From Oscillospiraceae bacterium (GTDB lineage: Bacteria > Bacillota > Clostridia > Oscillospirales > Ruminococcaceae): a stretch of 12,747 nt of DNA. The notes under the pieces are model-generated. The model was not told the DNA's origin, did not search any database, and saw only the letters and a list, made by a program, of their open reading frames with translations. The translations under genes were made by a program, and so were the position numbers. How positions within the stretch are numbered: the stretch's first letter is position 1; each line of letters opens with the position of its first letter. The DNA lies in contig JAHZBJ010000033.1 of the NCBI GenBank assembly GCA_019423445.1, forward strand, positions 6,581 to 19,327, in the 5' to 3' direction. This document shows positions 1 to 6,191 of this stretch, one piece after another.

Positions 1-555
1 ATGCTTCTGGACCTGGCGGAGCTGGCGGCTCCCCAGGTGACCCTGGTGGACGGAGTGGTGGCCATGGAAGGGAACGGCCCCGGCGGAGGGACTCCCCGCA
101 GTCTGGGATACACATTTGCCAGCCGGGACCTCTTCACCCAGGACTGGTTCCTCTGCGGCGCCGTTATGGGGATCCCACCCAGGCAGGTGCCCATGCTTCG
201 CCAAGCCCTGGAACGGGGGTTGGTGGAGGAGGAGCCGGAACTTCTGGGAGATCCCTTGGAGGAAATCCCACCCTTTGTGCTGCCGGAGAGCCGCAGCGCC
301 GACTTTGCCGACCGGCTTCCCCGGCCTCTGCGGCCTGCCGCCCGGGCCCTGATGGACACCATCCTCCGGCCCTGGCCCCGGGTACTGAGGGAGCGGTGCG
401 TGGGCTGCGGCCGCTGCGCTGAGAGCTGCCCCCAGGGGATTATCGCTATCCGGGAGGGGAAGGCGGTTATTGACAACCGGCGGTGCATCTCCTGTTTCTG
501 CTGTCAGGAGATGTGCCCGGTCCAGGCTATCGCCGTCAGGCGCGGCCTGCGCTGA
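1..555 (+). CDS. DUF362 domain protein with C-terminal 2x[4Fe-4S] ferredoxin domain (5'-partial)
   Basis: The visible 184 residues are the C-terminal half of a DUF362-type iron-sulfur protein. Near the start lies the characteristic stretch with VDGVVAMEGNGPGGG (residues 16-30). At the end is a bacterial ferredoxin module: CVGCGRCAESCP (about 133-144) and CISCFCCQEMCP (about 162-173), two CxxCxxCxxxCP motifs that would bind two [4Fe-4S] clusters. Family members are usually about 370 residues, so the ATG at base 1 is probably an internal methionine and the gene probably begins outside the window. The molecular role of DUF362 proteins is poorly known; cytoplasmic electron transfer is the reasonable inference from the clusters. 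The next gene follows after 104 bp on the same strand with no clear terminator, so co-transcription is possible. Family assignment is fairly sure, function is not. Confidence 0.85.
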   Translation: MLLDLAELAAPQVTLVDGVVAMEGNGPGGGTPRSLGYTFASRDLFTQDWFLCGAVMGIPPRQVPMLRQALERGLVEEEPELLGDPLEEIPPFVLPESRSADFADRLPRPLRPAARALMDTILRPWPRVLRERCVGCGRCAESCPQGIIAIREGKAVIDNRRCISCFCCQEMCPVQAIAVRRGLR

Positions 556-659
556 AAACGAGTTGGGATCATGCCAACCGTTCATCGCTCTGGATAACAC
601 AGAAAGAGAAAGGCGTTTTTCATTTCAACGGGAACAAGAAGAAATGGAGGTGCGTTCTT

Positions 660-1994
660 GTGAAGAAGAAACTCATCAAAAACGGCATTGTCATCACTGT
701 GGACCCCAAGGATACCGTTTGGCTCAAGGGATGGATCCTGGTGGACGGGGACAAGATCCAGGCCATGGGGGAGGGGGAGGCCCCGGAGCCCCCTGAGGGA
801 TGCGAGGTGCTGGACGCCGGAGGGATGGCGGTGCTTCCGGGCATCGTGGACGTCCACACCCACGTCTGCGGTTCCCTGTTCAAGGGGATGACCGAGGACG
901 AGAAGAACGGTTTCTACGGCTTCGCCCTGCCTATGGAGCGGCTGCTGACCCCGGAGAGCACCTATACCCTGAGCCTTCTGGGGGCCGCGGAGTGCCTCAC
1001 CGCCGGGGTCACCTGCATCAACGACATCTACCACTATATGAGGGATACGGCTCGGGCGGTATCCCAGCTGGGAATGCGGGGGGTGCTGGCCCACAAGATC
1101 ATCGAGTGTGACCTTGCAAAAATCCAGTATGGGGACTACACCCGCACCCCCGCCGAGGGTCAGGCCCGGGTGGAGGAGAACGTCCGGCTTATTGAGGAGT
1201 ACCACGGGGCGGACAACGGCAGGATTGTCTGCAAATTCGGCCCCCACGCCACCGATACCGTCTCGGTGGGGCTGGCCCGGCAGATCGTGGAGCTGGGAAA
1301 GAAATACGGCGTGGGCTTCCACACCCACGTGGCCCAGAAGCCCCAGGAGGTGGACTTCCTCCGGGAGAGCATCGGCATGACCCCGGTGGAATACCTGTGG
1401 GAGACCGGTCTCATGGGTGAAAATCTCACCGCTGCCCACTGCATCTATATCACCGACCACGACATTGACCTTCTGGCCCGGGGCGGCTGCACCGTGGCCC
1501 ACTGTGCCGAGATGAGCGGCAAGCGGGGGAATCTGATGCCGGTAAAGAAGATGTATGACGCCGGGGTAAAGGTGAGCTTCGGCACCGACTGGGTCACCAT
1601 GGACCCCTGGACCAATATGCGCACCGCCATTATCGTGGACCGCATCGGGGGCTGCACCCTGGAGGACATGAATGCCCGGCAGGCCCTGCGGAAGTCCACC
1701 ATCGAGCCGGCGATCCACCTGGGGCTGGGAGACAGGATCGGCTCCCTGGAGCCGGGGAAGCAGGCGGATATGATCTTCGTGAATCTGGCAAGCCCCTCCC
1801 TGCGGCCGGTATTCGATCAACCGGTGCCCACCCTGGTCTACAACGCCAACCGCAGCGACGTGGACACGGTGATGGTGGATGGGGAGATCCTGGTCCGGGG
1901 CGGGGAGCTGACCCGGTGCAGTATGGCGGAGATCCTCCGGGATGCCCAGAAGGTGGCGGACGAGATTTACGAGGACTATAAGGCCGGAAGATAA
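660..1994 (+). CDS. amidohydrolase, MTA/SAH deaminase-chlorohydrolase type
   Basis: This 444-residue protein is a metal-dependent amidohydrolase of the subgroup that includes 5'-methylthioadenosine/S-adenosylhomocysteine deaminase, guanine deaminase and atrazine-type chlorohydrolases. Metal-site residues are visible: H66 and H68 in VDVHTHV, H223 in FHTHVAQ, H260 in AAHCIYI and D310 in SFGTDW. The N- and C-terminal strands (residues 1-60 and after about 375, with GSLEPGKQADMI) form the usual small beta domain around the barrel. I chose the GTG at 660 because GGAGG at 646-650 lies 9 bases upstream and the protein then starts KKKLIKNG, as family members do; an in-frame ATG at 483 would add 59 unrelated residues overlapping the previous gene. 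The active-site stretch VAHCAEMSGKRGNLMP differs from the VAHNPxSN of classical MTA/SAH deaminases, so the substrate could be another purine, pterin or triazine-like amine. Superfamily certain, substrate unknown. Confidence 0.88.
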   Translation: MKKKLIKNGIVITVDPKDTVWLKGWILVDGDKIQAMGEGEAPEPPEGCEVLDAGGMAVLPGIVDVHTHVCGSLFKGMTEDEKNGFYGFALPMERLLTPESTYTLSLLGAAECLTAGVTCINDIYHYMRDTARAVSQLGMRGVLAHKIIECDLAKIQYGDYTRTPAEGQARVEENVRLIEEYHGADNGRIVCKFGPHATDTVSVGLARQIVELGKKYGVGFHTHVAQKPQEVDFLRESIGMTPVEYLWETGLMGENLTAAHCIYITDHDIDLLARGGCTVAHCAEMSGKRGNLMPVKKMYDAGVKVSFGTDWVTMDPWTNMRTAIIVDRIGGCTLEDMNARQALRKSTIEPAIHLGLGDRIGSLEPGKQADMIFVNLASPSLRPVFDQPVPTLVYNANRSDVDTVMVDGEILVRGGELTRCSMAEILRDAQKVADEIYEDYKAGR

Positions 1995-1998
1995 GAAG

Positions 1999-2176
1999 CG
2001 GCGGGGTGGCCCCCGCAGGCGGGTCTGTGAGAGAAGCGCCTGGAAATTGCCAAATTGTGCCCCGCTCTCCGGCGGGGTGGCCCCCGCAGGCGGGTCCGTG
2101 AGAGAAGCGCCTGGAAATTGCCAAATTGTGCCCCGCTCTCCGGCGGAGTGGGGCCCGCAGCGGGTCTGTGAGAAAA
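1999..2176 (+). repeat. 71-bp tandem direct repeat, about 2.5 copies
   Basis: Copy 1 (1999-2069) and copy 2 (2070-2140) are identical except for one base (gggtctg against gggtccg). Copy 3 starts at 2141 with a few substitutions and one missing base and fades out near 2176. Each copy has a GC-rich half that can fold on itself (GCGGGG-TGG-CCCCGC, then CCCGCAGGCGGG) and a less GC-rich half with GGAAATTGCCAAATTGTGCC. The array begins 5 bp after the amidohydrolase stop and lies in a non-coding gap; no ribosome site or start is associated with it. The near identity of copies 1 and 2 suggests recent duplication or homogenisation. It resembles dispersed intergenic repeats of Clostridia, but I see no second locus in this window. 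Confidence 0.9.
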
Positions 2177-2293
2177 GACTCTGCAAGGCGGCAGTCCCTG
2201 CGCCGCACAACATGGGAAAACATCAGTGGCTGCTTTTCCTGAAGAAAAAGGAAAGTTGGCGGGGCAGGCAACCGGCAGTTGACAGATAGTTGG

Positions 2294-2322
2294 TGGACGC
2301 CGCAGTCCTCCTTGGGTATACT
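2294..2322 (+). promoter_or_regulatory. candidate promoter for the XRE/lipoprotein pair
   Basis: TATACT at 2317-2322 is a good -10 box (5 of 6). TGGACG at 2294-2299 is a fair -35 box (4 of 6) with a 17-bp spacer. Transcription would start near 2329, giving a leader of about 40 bases before the ATG at 2369. Confidence 0.45.
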
Positions 2323-2368
2323 GGGGGAAACACCGCCCCAGAGGCCGGAAAGGGAGGAGCACCGCAAC

Positions 2369-2965
2369 ATGGAAAGGGAATTGGAAACAGAGATGGGAAT
2401 CAAAGCGGGAAAGAGAATCCGTGAACTGCGGACCCAAAAGGGCCTGACCCAGGAAGCCCTGGCCCTGGAACTTGGAATCTCCCGCCAGGCGGTAGCCAAG
2501 TGGGAAGCGGGCCAGGCGGCCCCCAGTACAGCCAACCTGGTGGCCCTTGCCCACCTTTTGAATGTCCCTTTGGAGGAACTGACCGAGAGGAAGCCTGAGG
2601 AGGCAAGGGACATCCCGGAAGCTGCGGTCTGTCCCCGGAACCAGAAGGAGCCGGAGGCCGTTCCAGAAGCCAGCGGAGCGGTTCCCGCCGCCCCATCCCG
2701 GAGGAGCCGCCCTTTTCCTGCCTGGGTGTGGAAGGGAGCTGTGGCTGCCGGAGCCTTGGCGGTGGCGGTGTCTGTTTGCCTCATGGCGGGGGAGAAGGCG
2801 GCCTTTTCGGCCATGGAAACGGTAATCGGCGGTGCGGATGGCCCCACACAGATTTTCATCACTGGCCAGCCCCTTGGCCCCCGGCTTCTGCTGGGGTTGG
2901 GGTTCCTGCTCTTGGGAGTAGGCGGGCTGCTGGCCTGGCGGCACAGAGCAGGAGGAAAGAAATGA
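2369..2965 (+). CDS. membrane-anchored XRE-family regulator with GGADGPT motif
   Basis: The protein has 198 residues. Residues 14-70 form a classic XRE/Cro helix-turn-helix (KRIRELRTQKGLTQEALA, then GISRQAVAKWEAG). A charged Pro/Glu-rich linker follows (about 75-117), then a membrane segment (about 121-140), a short loop with VIGGADGPTQIFITG (152-166), and a second membrane segment (about 170-191) ending in basic residues. With the DNA-binding domain in the cytoplasm, the loop should face outside. The loop motif resembles the conserved GGADGPT signature of beta subunits of sodium-translocating decarboxylases, but the rest of that large membrane protein is absent. GGGAGGAG at 2353-2360 lies 8 bases before the ATG at 2369, which fixes the start; an in-frame TTG at 2279 lacks such a site. 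The stop overlaps the next start by 4 bases (ATGA), so the two are translationally coupled. It is probably a regulator sensing an envelope signal; target unknown. Confidence 0.85.
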   Translation: MERELETEMGIKAGKRIRELRTQKGLTQEALALELGISRQAVAKWEAGQAAPSTANLVALAHLLNVPLEELTERKPEEARDIPEAAVCPRNQKEPEAVPEASGAVPAAPSRRSRPFPAWVWKGAVAAGALAVAVSVCLMAGEKAAFSAMETVIGGADGPTQIFITGQPLGPRLLLGLGFLLLGVGGLLAWRHRAGGKK

Positions 2966-3450
2966 AAACAGGACTGACAAAAAAGACGGCCCTTTTGGCG
3001 GCGATGCTGCTGGTTTTGGCCTCCGGGTGCGGGGCTGTGAATGCCGGAAACACCCCAAAGGCCGGTGATACCGCCGGGGAGAGCTCCTCCGTCGCCGAGA
3101 TTCCTTGGGAAGAGCTTTCCCACTGGCCGGAGAACGATTATACCAACCAGCTGCCAAAGCCCCAGGCGGGGGATCCGGATTATGCTCTGGGCAGCCCTGA
3201 GAGTGGGTATTATGCGGTATTCCTCAGCGGCCTGACCCTGGAGGAGGGGAAGGAATACCTGGATCTCCTTCGGGAAGCTGGATTTACGGAAGTGCAGTCT
3301 CAGTCGAACCAAACGGCCGGAGGTTGGCTGATGGAAAAAGATTCCCTGTGGGTGAGCGTCAGCTGTTCCCAGGGGGTGTTGGGGATCTGCATCACCTCGG
3401 ATGAGGGGATCCCTCCCCTGGATGAAAGCCAGGAAGCCACCGGAGAGTGA
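2962..3450 (+). CDS. small putative lipoprotein
   Basis: This 162-residue protein starts with a lipoprotein signal peptide: basic MKTGLTKK, a hydrophobic stretch (about 9-22) and a lipobox-like LASGC ending at about residue 24. The -3 position is Ala rather than the usual Leu, which makes the lipobox somewhat weak. A low-complexity Ser/Gly/Ala linker follows, then a compact domain (about 48-150) containing YYAVFLSGLTLEEGKEYLDL, where a Gly-Leu turn and amphipathic helix recall small extracellular domains of other Clostridia lipoproteins. I do not recognise a family. AGGAGG at 2950-2955 precedes the ATG by 6 bases, and the ATG overlaps the stop of the membrane-bound XRE gene, so both are made together. 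The lipoprotein may act outside the membrane on the same signal, but this is inference from context only. Confidence 0.75.
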   Translation: MKTGLTKKTALLAAMLLVLASGCGAVNAGNTPKAGDTAGESSSVAEIPWEELSHWPENDYTNQLPKPQAGDPDYALGSPESGYYAVFLSGLTLEEGKEYLDLLREAGFTEVQSQSNQTAGGWLMEKDSLWVSVSCSQGVLGICITSDEGIPPLDESQEATGE

Positions 3451-3475
3451 ACCGGGGGAAAATGGAACCTTCCCA

Positions 3476-3507
3476 GTGAGGGCGGAAGCGGGAGCTTCCG
3501 CCCTCAC
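3476..3507 (+). terminator. strong hairpin without T-tract, terminator-like
   Basis: A perfect 14-bp stem (GTGAGGGCGGAAGC paired with GCTTCCGCCCTCAC) closes a GGGA loop 25 bp after the lipoprotein stop. What follows (CTTCTCCC) has only a few T residues, so intrinsic termination may be weak; it could also protect the 3' end of the transcript. Confidence 0.6.
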
Positions 3508-3564
3508 CTTCTCCCGGCGCCTGGGTACCCAATGTCGGGGGAGGAACCGGCCGAGAAGGGGACC

Positions 3565-3593
3565 TTGACCCTGTTCCCGGAGAGGTATAAAAT
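3565..3593 (+). promoter_or_regulatory. promoter of the PNPOx-family gene
   Basis: TTGACC (3565-3570, 5 of 6) and TAAAAT (3588-3593, 5 of 6) are separated by 17 bp. The overlapping TATAAA at 3586 would give a 15-bp spacer. The start codon follows about 25 bases downstream of the -10 box with its own AGGAGG. Confidence 0.65.
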
Positions 3594-3618
3594 GAAGAAA
3601 AGCAAGGAGGGATATTGA

Positions 3619-4011
3619 ATGGAAGAAGTATATGAGTTTCTGAAGGCCTGCGGAACCTATTATCTGGCAACCATGGACGGGGATCAGCCCAGGGTGCGCC
3701 CTTTCGGCACCGTGGATATTTTCGGCGGACAGCTTACCATCCAAACCGGCCGGAAGAAGGATGTGGCGCAGCAAATGCTGGCAAACCCCAGAGTGGAGAT
3801 CTGCGCCTTCGATGGCCAACGGTGGCTGCGTCTGGCGGCCAAGGCCGTGGAAGTTCCTGAAACCGCCGCCCAGGAACATATGCTGGATGCATACCCCAAC
3901 CTCCGCGCCCTCTACGCCCCCGGAGACGGCAACACCATGATCTTCGCCCTGACAGAGGCTGCTGCTACCTTTTCCTCTTTCACCGAGCCCAGCCGCACTG
4001 TCACCTTCTGA
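3619..4011 (+). CDS. pyridoxamine 5'-phosphate oxidase-family FMN-binding protein
   Basis: The 130-residue protein has the split-barrel fold signature of short PNPOx-like proteins: MEEVYEFLKACGTYYLATMDG at the start (the YYLAT strand), QPRVRPFGTVDIFGGQLTIQTG (about 24-45) with the RP.G stretch that binds the FMN phosphate, and KKDVAQQMLANPRVEICAF (about 47-65). Members bind FMN or F420/haem-like cofactors and reduce small molecules; many are of unknown substrate, including proteins linked to nitroimidazole resistance. AAGGAGGG at 3604-3611 precedes the ATG. The gene stands alone between a hairpin and a strong terminator and has its own promoter, so it is probably monocistronic. Family assignment is firm, substrate unknown. 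Confidence 0.88.
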   Translation: MEEVYEFLKACGTYYLATMDGDQPRVRPFGTVDIFGGQLTIQTGRKKDVAQQMLANPRVEICAFDGQRWLRLAAKAVEVPETAAQEHMLDAYPNLRALYAPGDGNTMIFALTEAAATFSSFTEPSRTVTF

Positions 4012-4034
4012 ATCCAGCCTTCCCAAAGAATAGA

Positions 4035-4080
4035 AAAACGCCCGCCGCCAAGAGAAAATCCTCCTGGCGGCGGGCGTTTT
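4035..4080. terminator. bidirectional intrinsic terminator between converging genes
   Basis: A perfect 16-bp inverted repeat (AAAACGCCCGCCGCCA at 4035-4050 and its complement at 4065-4080) closes a 14-base loop. The A-run on the left arm and T-run on the right arm make it work for both strands. It lies 23 bp after the PNPOx stop and 8 bp after the end of the minus-strand DUF1697 gene. Confidence 0.92.
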
Positions 4081-4088
4081 GGCCGTTG

Positions 4089-4664
4089 TTAAAGTCCTTT
4101 CCGGCAATCCCCAGAAAGCTGCCTTTCCTCCAGCAGCTGCAGCAGTTTTCTGGTGGTATTGGCGTTGCGGACAGTGATCTTGGCATACTCCGCGGTTCCC
4201 GACAGCCTGGACCGCCGGGTCTGAGAGTAGGTCTTTACAGGGGCGGACCAGAAAATCACCGGGCCGGAGACGGCGATCCGCTCATATTCCGGCCGTATCC
4301 CCACCTTTTCCGCCAGCGCCCCGGCGTCCCAGGGGGGGATCACAAAAATGGCGTTATGTTTTGTCTCCGGCGCGTCTCCCCACCAGGAGGGGGCGCCGGA
4401 CATGGCCTTCCGGATGGTGGAGGCGGAGAATACCGCCGCGGCCACCGACAGGCCGAAACGCTGAAAGATCGCCTGGCGGCAGCGCTCCTGCAGTTCCAGT
4501 TCCTCCGCGCCGTCAGGGGCCAGGAACAGCACGTTCCCGCTGTTGATGTAGGTGCCCACGCCGGAAAAGCCGGCTTCCTGAAGGGCGGTTTTCAGCTCCG
4601 CCATGGGTACGGGGTTTTTCCCGCCCACATTGACCCCCCGGAGCAGGGCCAGATAAGGCTGCAT
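4089..4664 (-). CDS. DUF1697 family protein
   Basis: The 191-residue protein matches DUF1697: YLALLRGVNVGGKNPVPMAEL at the start, then the hallmark TYINSGNVLF (about 36-45), and a C-terminal region with AEYAKITVRNANTTRKLLQL (about 160-179) as in the family. Length is normal (about 170-190). The function of DUF1697 is not known. Two adjacent ATG codons are possible (4667 and 4664); AGGAGG at 4671-4676 is 3 bases from the first and 6 from the second, so I prefer 4664. It begins 26 bp after the stop of the XRE gene at 4691 and ends at the shared terminator, so it is the last gene of that transcript. Confidence 0.9.
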   Translation of the reverse strand: MQPYLALLRGVNVGGKNPVPMAELKTALQEAGFSGVGTYINSGNVLFLAPDGAEELELQERCRQAIFQRFGLSVAAAVFSASTIRKAMSGAPSWWGDAPETKHNAIFVIPPWDAGALAEKVGIRPEYERIAVSGPVIFWSAPVKTYSQTRRSRLSGTAEYAKITVRNANTTRKLLQLLEERQLSGDCRKGL

Positions 4665-4690
4665 CATCTTCCTCCTTGAGGGTTCCCCCC

Positions 4691-5137
4691 TCACATCTGC
4701 CCCTTCCATACCCGGGCCAGGATATCCTTAAGCACCAACAGGGCGTCGGTGTGGTTGTAGCCGTAGTCTGCCCGCAGCTGGGTGAGCATTTCCCGAAGGG
4801 CAGGGGCATAGTCGTCGATGCGCACCGTTTTATGGTAGGTGGCCAGAACCGGGTATTTCTTGCTCCACACCTTGTTCCAGTCGATTCTGGCTTGGGCCTC
4901 TTCGCTGACGCTTTCGATCATCTGCTGGGCCTGGGCCTCATCAAAATCGTACTGGATGAGATCATCCAGGGTCATGTGGTAGAGCATGGCCAGCCCCTTG
5001 GACTGGCGGATGTCGGGGAGGGTCTCGCCCTGCTCCCATTTAGAGATTGTTTGCCGCACAACATTCACTTTAACTGCTAGCTCTTGTTGTGAAAGTCCTT
5101 TTGATTTTCTGATTGCTTTTATGTTTTCGCTTAACAT
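4691..5137 (-). CDS. XRE-family transcriptional regulator
   Basis: The protein has 148 residues. Residues 1-60 are a canonical XRE helix-turn-helix (MLSENIKAIRKSKGLSQQEL, then VRQTISKWEQGETLPD). The remainder (about 65-148) is an acidic helical region without membrane segments and with no family I recognise; it may be a sensor or dimerisation domain. The ATG at 5137 has AAAGGAG 9 bases upstream. Upstream extension in frame would run into the SRPBCC gene and is not needed. The 83-bp gap before it holds palindromes and a possible promoter, consistent with self-regulation, and the DUF1697 gene follows 26 bp later. Confidence 0.88.
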   Translation of the reverse strand: MLSENIKAIRKSKGLSQQELAVKVNVVRQTISKWEQGETLPDIRQSKGLAMLYHMTLDDLIQYDFDEAQAQQMIESVSEEAQARIDWNKVWSKKYPVLATYHKTVRIDDYAPALREMLTQLRADYGYNHTDALLVLKDILARVWKGQM

Positions 5138-5171
5138 TAGGGATAACTCCTTTCGTTCAGGTGTTACCGCT

Positions 5172-5200
5172 ATTGTAAGAGGGATGGGCCGTTGCTGCAA
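5172..5200 (-). promoter_or_regulatory. possible promoter of XRE/DUF1697 genes with inverted repeat
   Basis: On the minus strand TACAAT (5177-5172, 5 of 6) lies 17 bp from TTGCAG (5200-5195, only 3 of 6). The weak -35 region sits inside an inverted repeat, CGTTGC(5190-5195)/GCAACG(5201-5206) with a 5-base loop, which could bind a regulator. Transcription would start near 5166, about 29 bases before the ATG. Confidence 0.35.
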
Positions 5201-5207
5201 GCAACGC

Positions 5208-5217
5208 GTGTTAACAC
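5208..5217. promoter_or_regulatory. perfect palindrome GTGTTAACAC, possible operator
   Basis: This 10-bp perfect palindrome lies between the SRPBCC stop and the XRE start. The half-site GTGTTA recurs at 5161-5166, across the predicted transcription start, 47 bp away. The arrangement fits autoregulation by the XRE protein, but that is inference. Confidence 0.3.
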
Positions 5218-5220
5218 TGC

Positions 5221-5616
5221 CTATTTCAGCAATTCCTTTCGCAGATCGTCCAGGTACAGCTTCTGCTGCCGCTTTAGATAGCCGGGAACAAAAGGACGCA
5301 TCCACCAATGTTTTGCTGCCACGGTTTCAGTACAGGTCAGCCGGGTGCCGTCCTCCGCTGCCTCAAAGATCCCTTCCCAGCTGCCGGACATGTTGCCGTT
5401 CTCCATGGTGAAGGCCCAGAAGCGGGGAGGCTCACAGGCTGTGACGGTGAAGCCTGTGGCATAACCGCTTTTGGTGCGCTCCACAAAGTGGACCTCGTCC
5501 AGCACCTCCACCTGCGCAAGATCGCTGCGCCAAGCAGTATTGGTGAGGTCGGTCACTGTATGCCACACCCGCTCCACGGGGCAGGGAAAATAGACTGTCA
5601 CCTTGGAAACCGCCAT
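5221..5616 (-). CDS. SRPBCC (START-like) family protein
   Basis: The 131-residue protein begins with a strand and Pro-x-x-x-VW helix (VTVYFPCPVERVWHTVTD, residues 6-23), continues with NTAWRSDLAQVEVL and GFTVTACEPPRFWAFTMENG (about 55-74), and ends with a long helix (about 113-131, LKRQQKLYLDDLRKEL). This is the helix-grip fold of SRPBCC/polyketide-cyclase-like proteins, which bind hydrophobic ligands in a central cavity. Length is typical. The ATG at 5616 lies 4 bases after the stop of the DUF3795 gene, and the ribosome site AAGGGGTG overlaps the end of that gene, so they are coupled. Ligand unknown. Confidence 0.88.
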   Translation of the reverse strand: MAVSKVTVYFPCPVERVWHTVTDLTNTAWRSDLAQVEVLDEVHFVERTKSGYATGFTVTACEPPRFWAFTMENGNMSGSWEGIFEAAEDGTRLTCTETVAAKHWWMRPFVPGYLKRQQKLYLDDLRKELLK

Positions 5617-5620
5617 GCCA

Positions 5621-6178
5621 TCACCCCTTCTTTGATTTCTTGTTCAGTTTCAGGCTGATACCCCGGCGGTCCGCTGCCTCTTGAAGCAGCCCCACAGCGG
5701 CGAGAGCCCGTTCCTTGATGGGCCGCTCCGCCGGTTCCGGCTGGCGGTTCACAGCGGCCATCACGGAGCGCAAATCCTCCAGAGGCAGAAGATAAACCGC
5801 AGTATGAAATAGAGTTTTGCGGCGGCCGTCGTTGTAATGGGCCAGAAGTTTACCCAAGACGGCCCGCTTTTCCTCCAGCTGGGCAAGGTAAGCTTCCAGT
5901 CCCAGCGCCCGGGTCTGAGCAATATCCTGCTGCCGGTTCCGGTGGGGGACAAAGGAATCTCCATCGTCAAAGCCCTCGTAGCGGGGGCAGGGGTATTCCA
6001 GGCACTCCCAGCAGAACTGGACGCCGCCGTGCTCCAGGGAACACCGGGCGATGGCGCAGCTTTGGTTGCCCTCACCCCCGCCGCAGCCGGGGCAGTAGCC
6101 CCCCAGGTGCATGGAGCAAAGGGCGCAGCCCAGGCCGCAGAGGGAGAAACGGGTTTCTTCCCTGGTAAAGCCTTTCAT
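5621..6178 (-). CDS. DUF3795 cysteine-rich protein
   Basis: The 185-residue protein has ten cysteines in its first 64 residues (14, 18, 21, 29, 32, 41, 46, 56, 59, 64) in the pattern CGLGCALC, YCPGCGGG, CAIARC and FCWECLEYPC, which is the DUF3795 signature. These probably bind zinc or an iron-sulfur cluster; no biochemical role is established. The rest (about 65-185) is mostly helical, with a basic C-terminal tail. GGAGG lies just upstream of the ATG at 6178. The upstream GNAT-fusion gene stops 13 bp earlier, and the SRPBCC gene begins 4 bp after this stop, so it sits inside the operon. Confidence 0.85.
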   Translation of the reverse strand: MKGFTREETRFSLCGLGCALCSMHLGGYCPGCGGGEGNQSCAIARCSLEHGGVQFCWECLEYPCPRYEGFDDGDSFVPHRNRQQDIAQTRALGLEAYLAQLEEKRAVLGKLLAHYNDGRRKTLFHTAVYLLPLEDLRSVMAAVNRQPEPAERPIKERALAAVGLLQEAADRRGISLKLNKKSKKG

Positions 6179-6191
6179 AACCTTTCCTCCC

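Noticed and set aside
483..659. N-terminal extension of the amidohydrolase from an ATG at 483
   Set aside because: It would overlap the ferredoxin coding region, shows no family similarity, and the GTG at 660 has a good ribosome site.
1999..2176. CRISPR array
   Set aside because: The 71-bp units abut directly, there are no unique spacers, and no cas genes are present.
582..2213. A 543-codon minus-strand frame opposite the amidohydrolase
   Set aside because: It mirrors the amidohydrolase codons, is rich in His/Pro/Gly and has no ribosome site; the plus-strand protein has clear metal-site motifs.
2279..2322. TTGACA at 2279-2284 as the -35 box for TATACT at 2317
   Set aside because: The spacer would be 32 bp; the weaker TGGACG at 2294 gives the normal 17 bp.
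1630..4107. A very long open frame (825 codons) on the minus strand across the amidohydrolase, XRE, lipoprotein and PNPOx genes
   Set aside because: It is antisense to four well-supported genes, crosses the tandem repeat and has Pro/Arg/Ser-rich low-complexity composition with no domain; it reflects high GC content.
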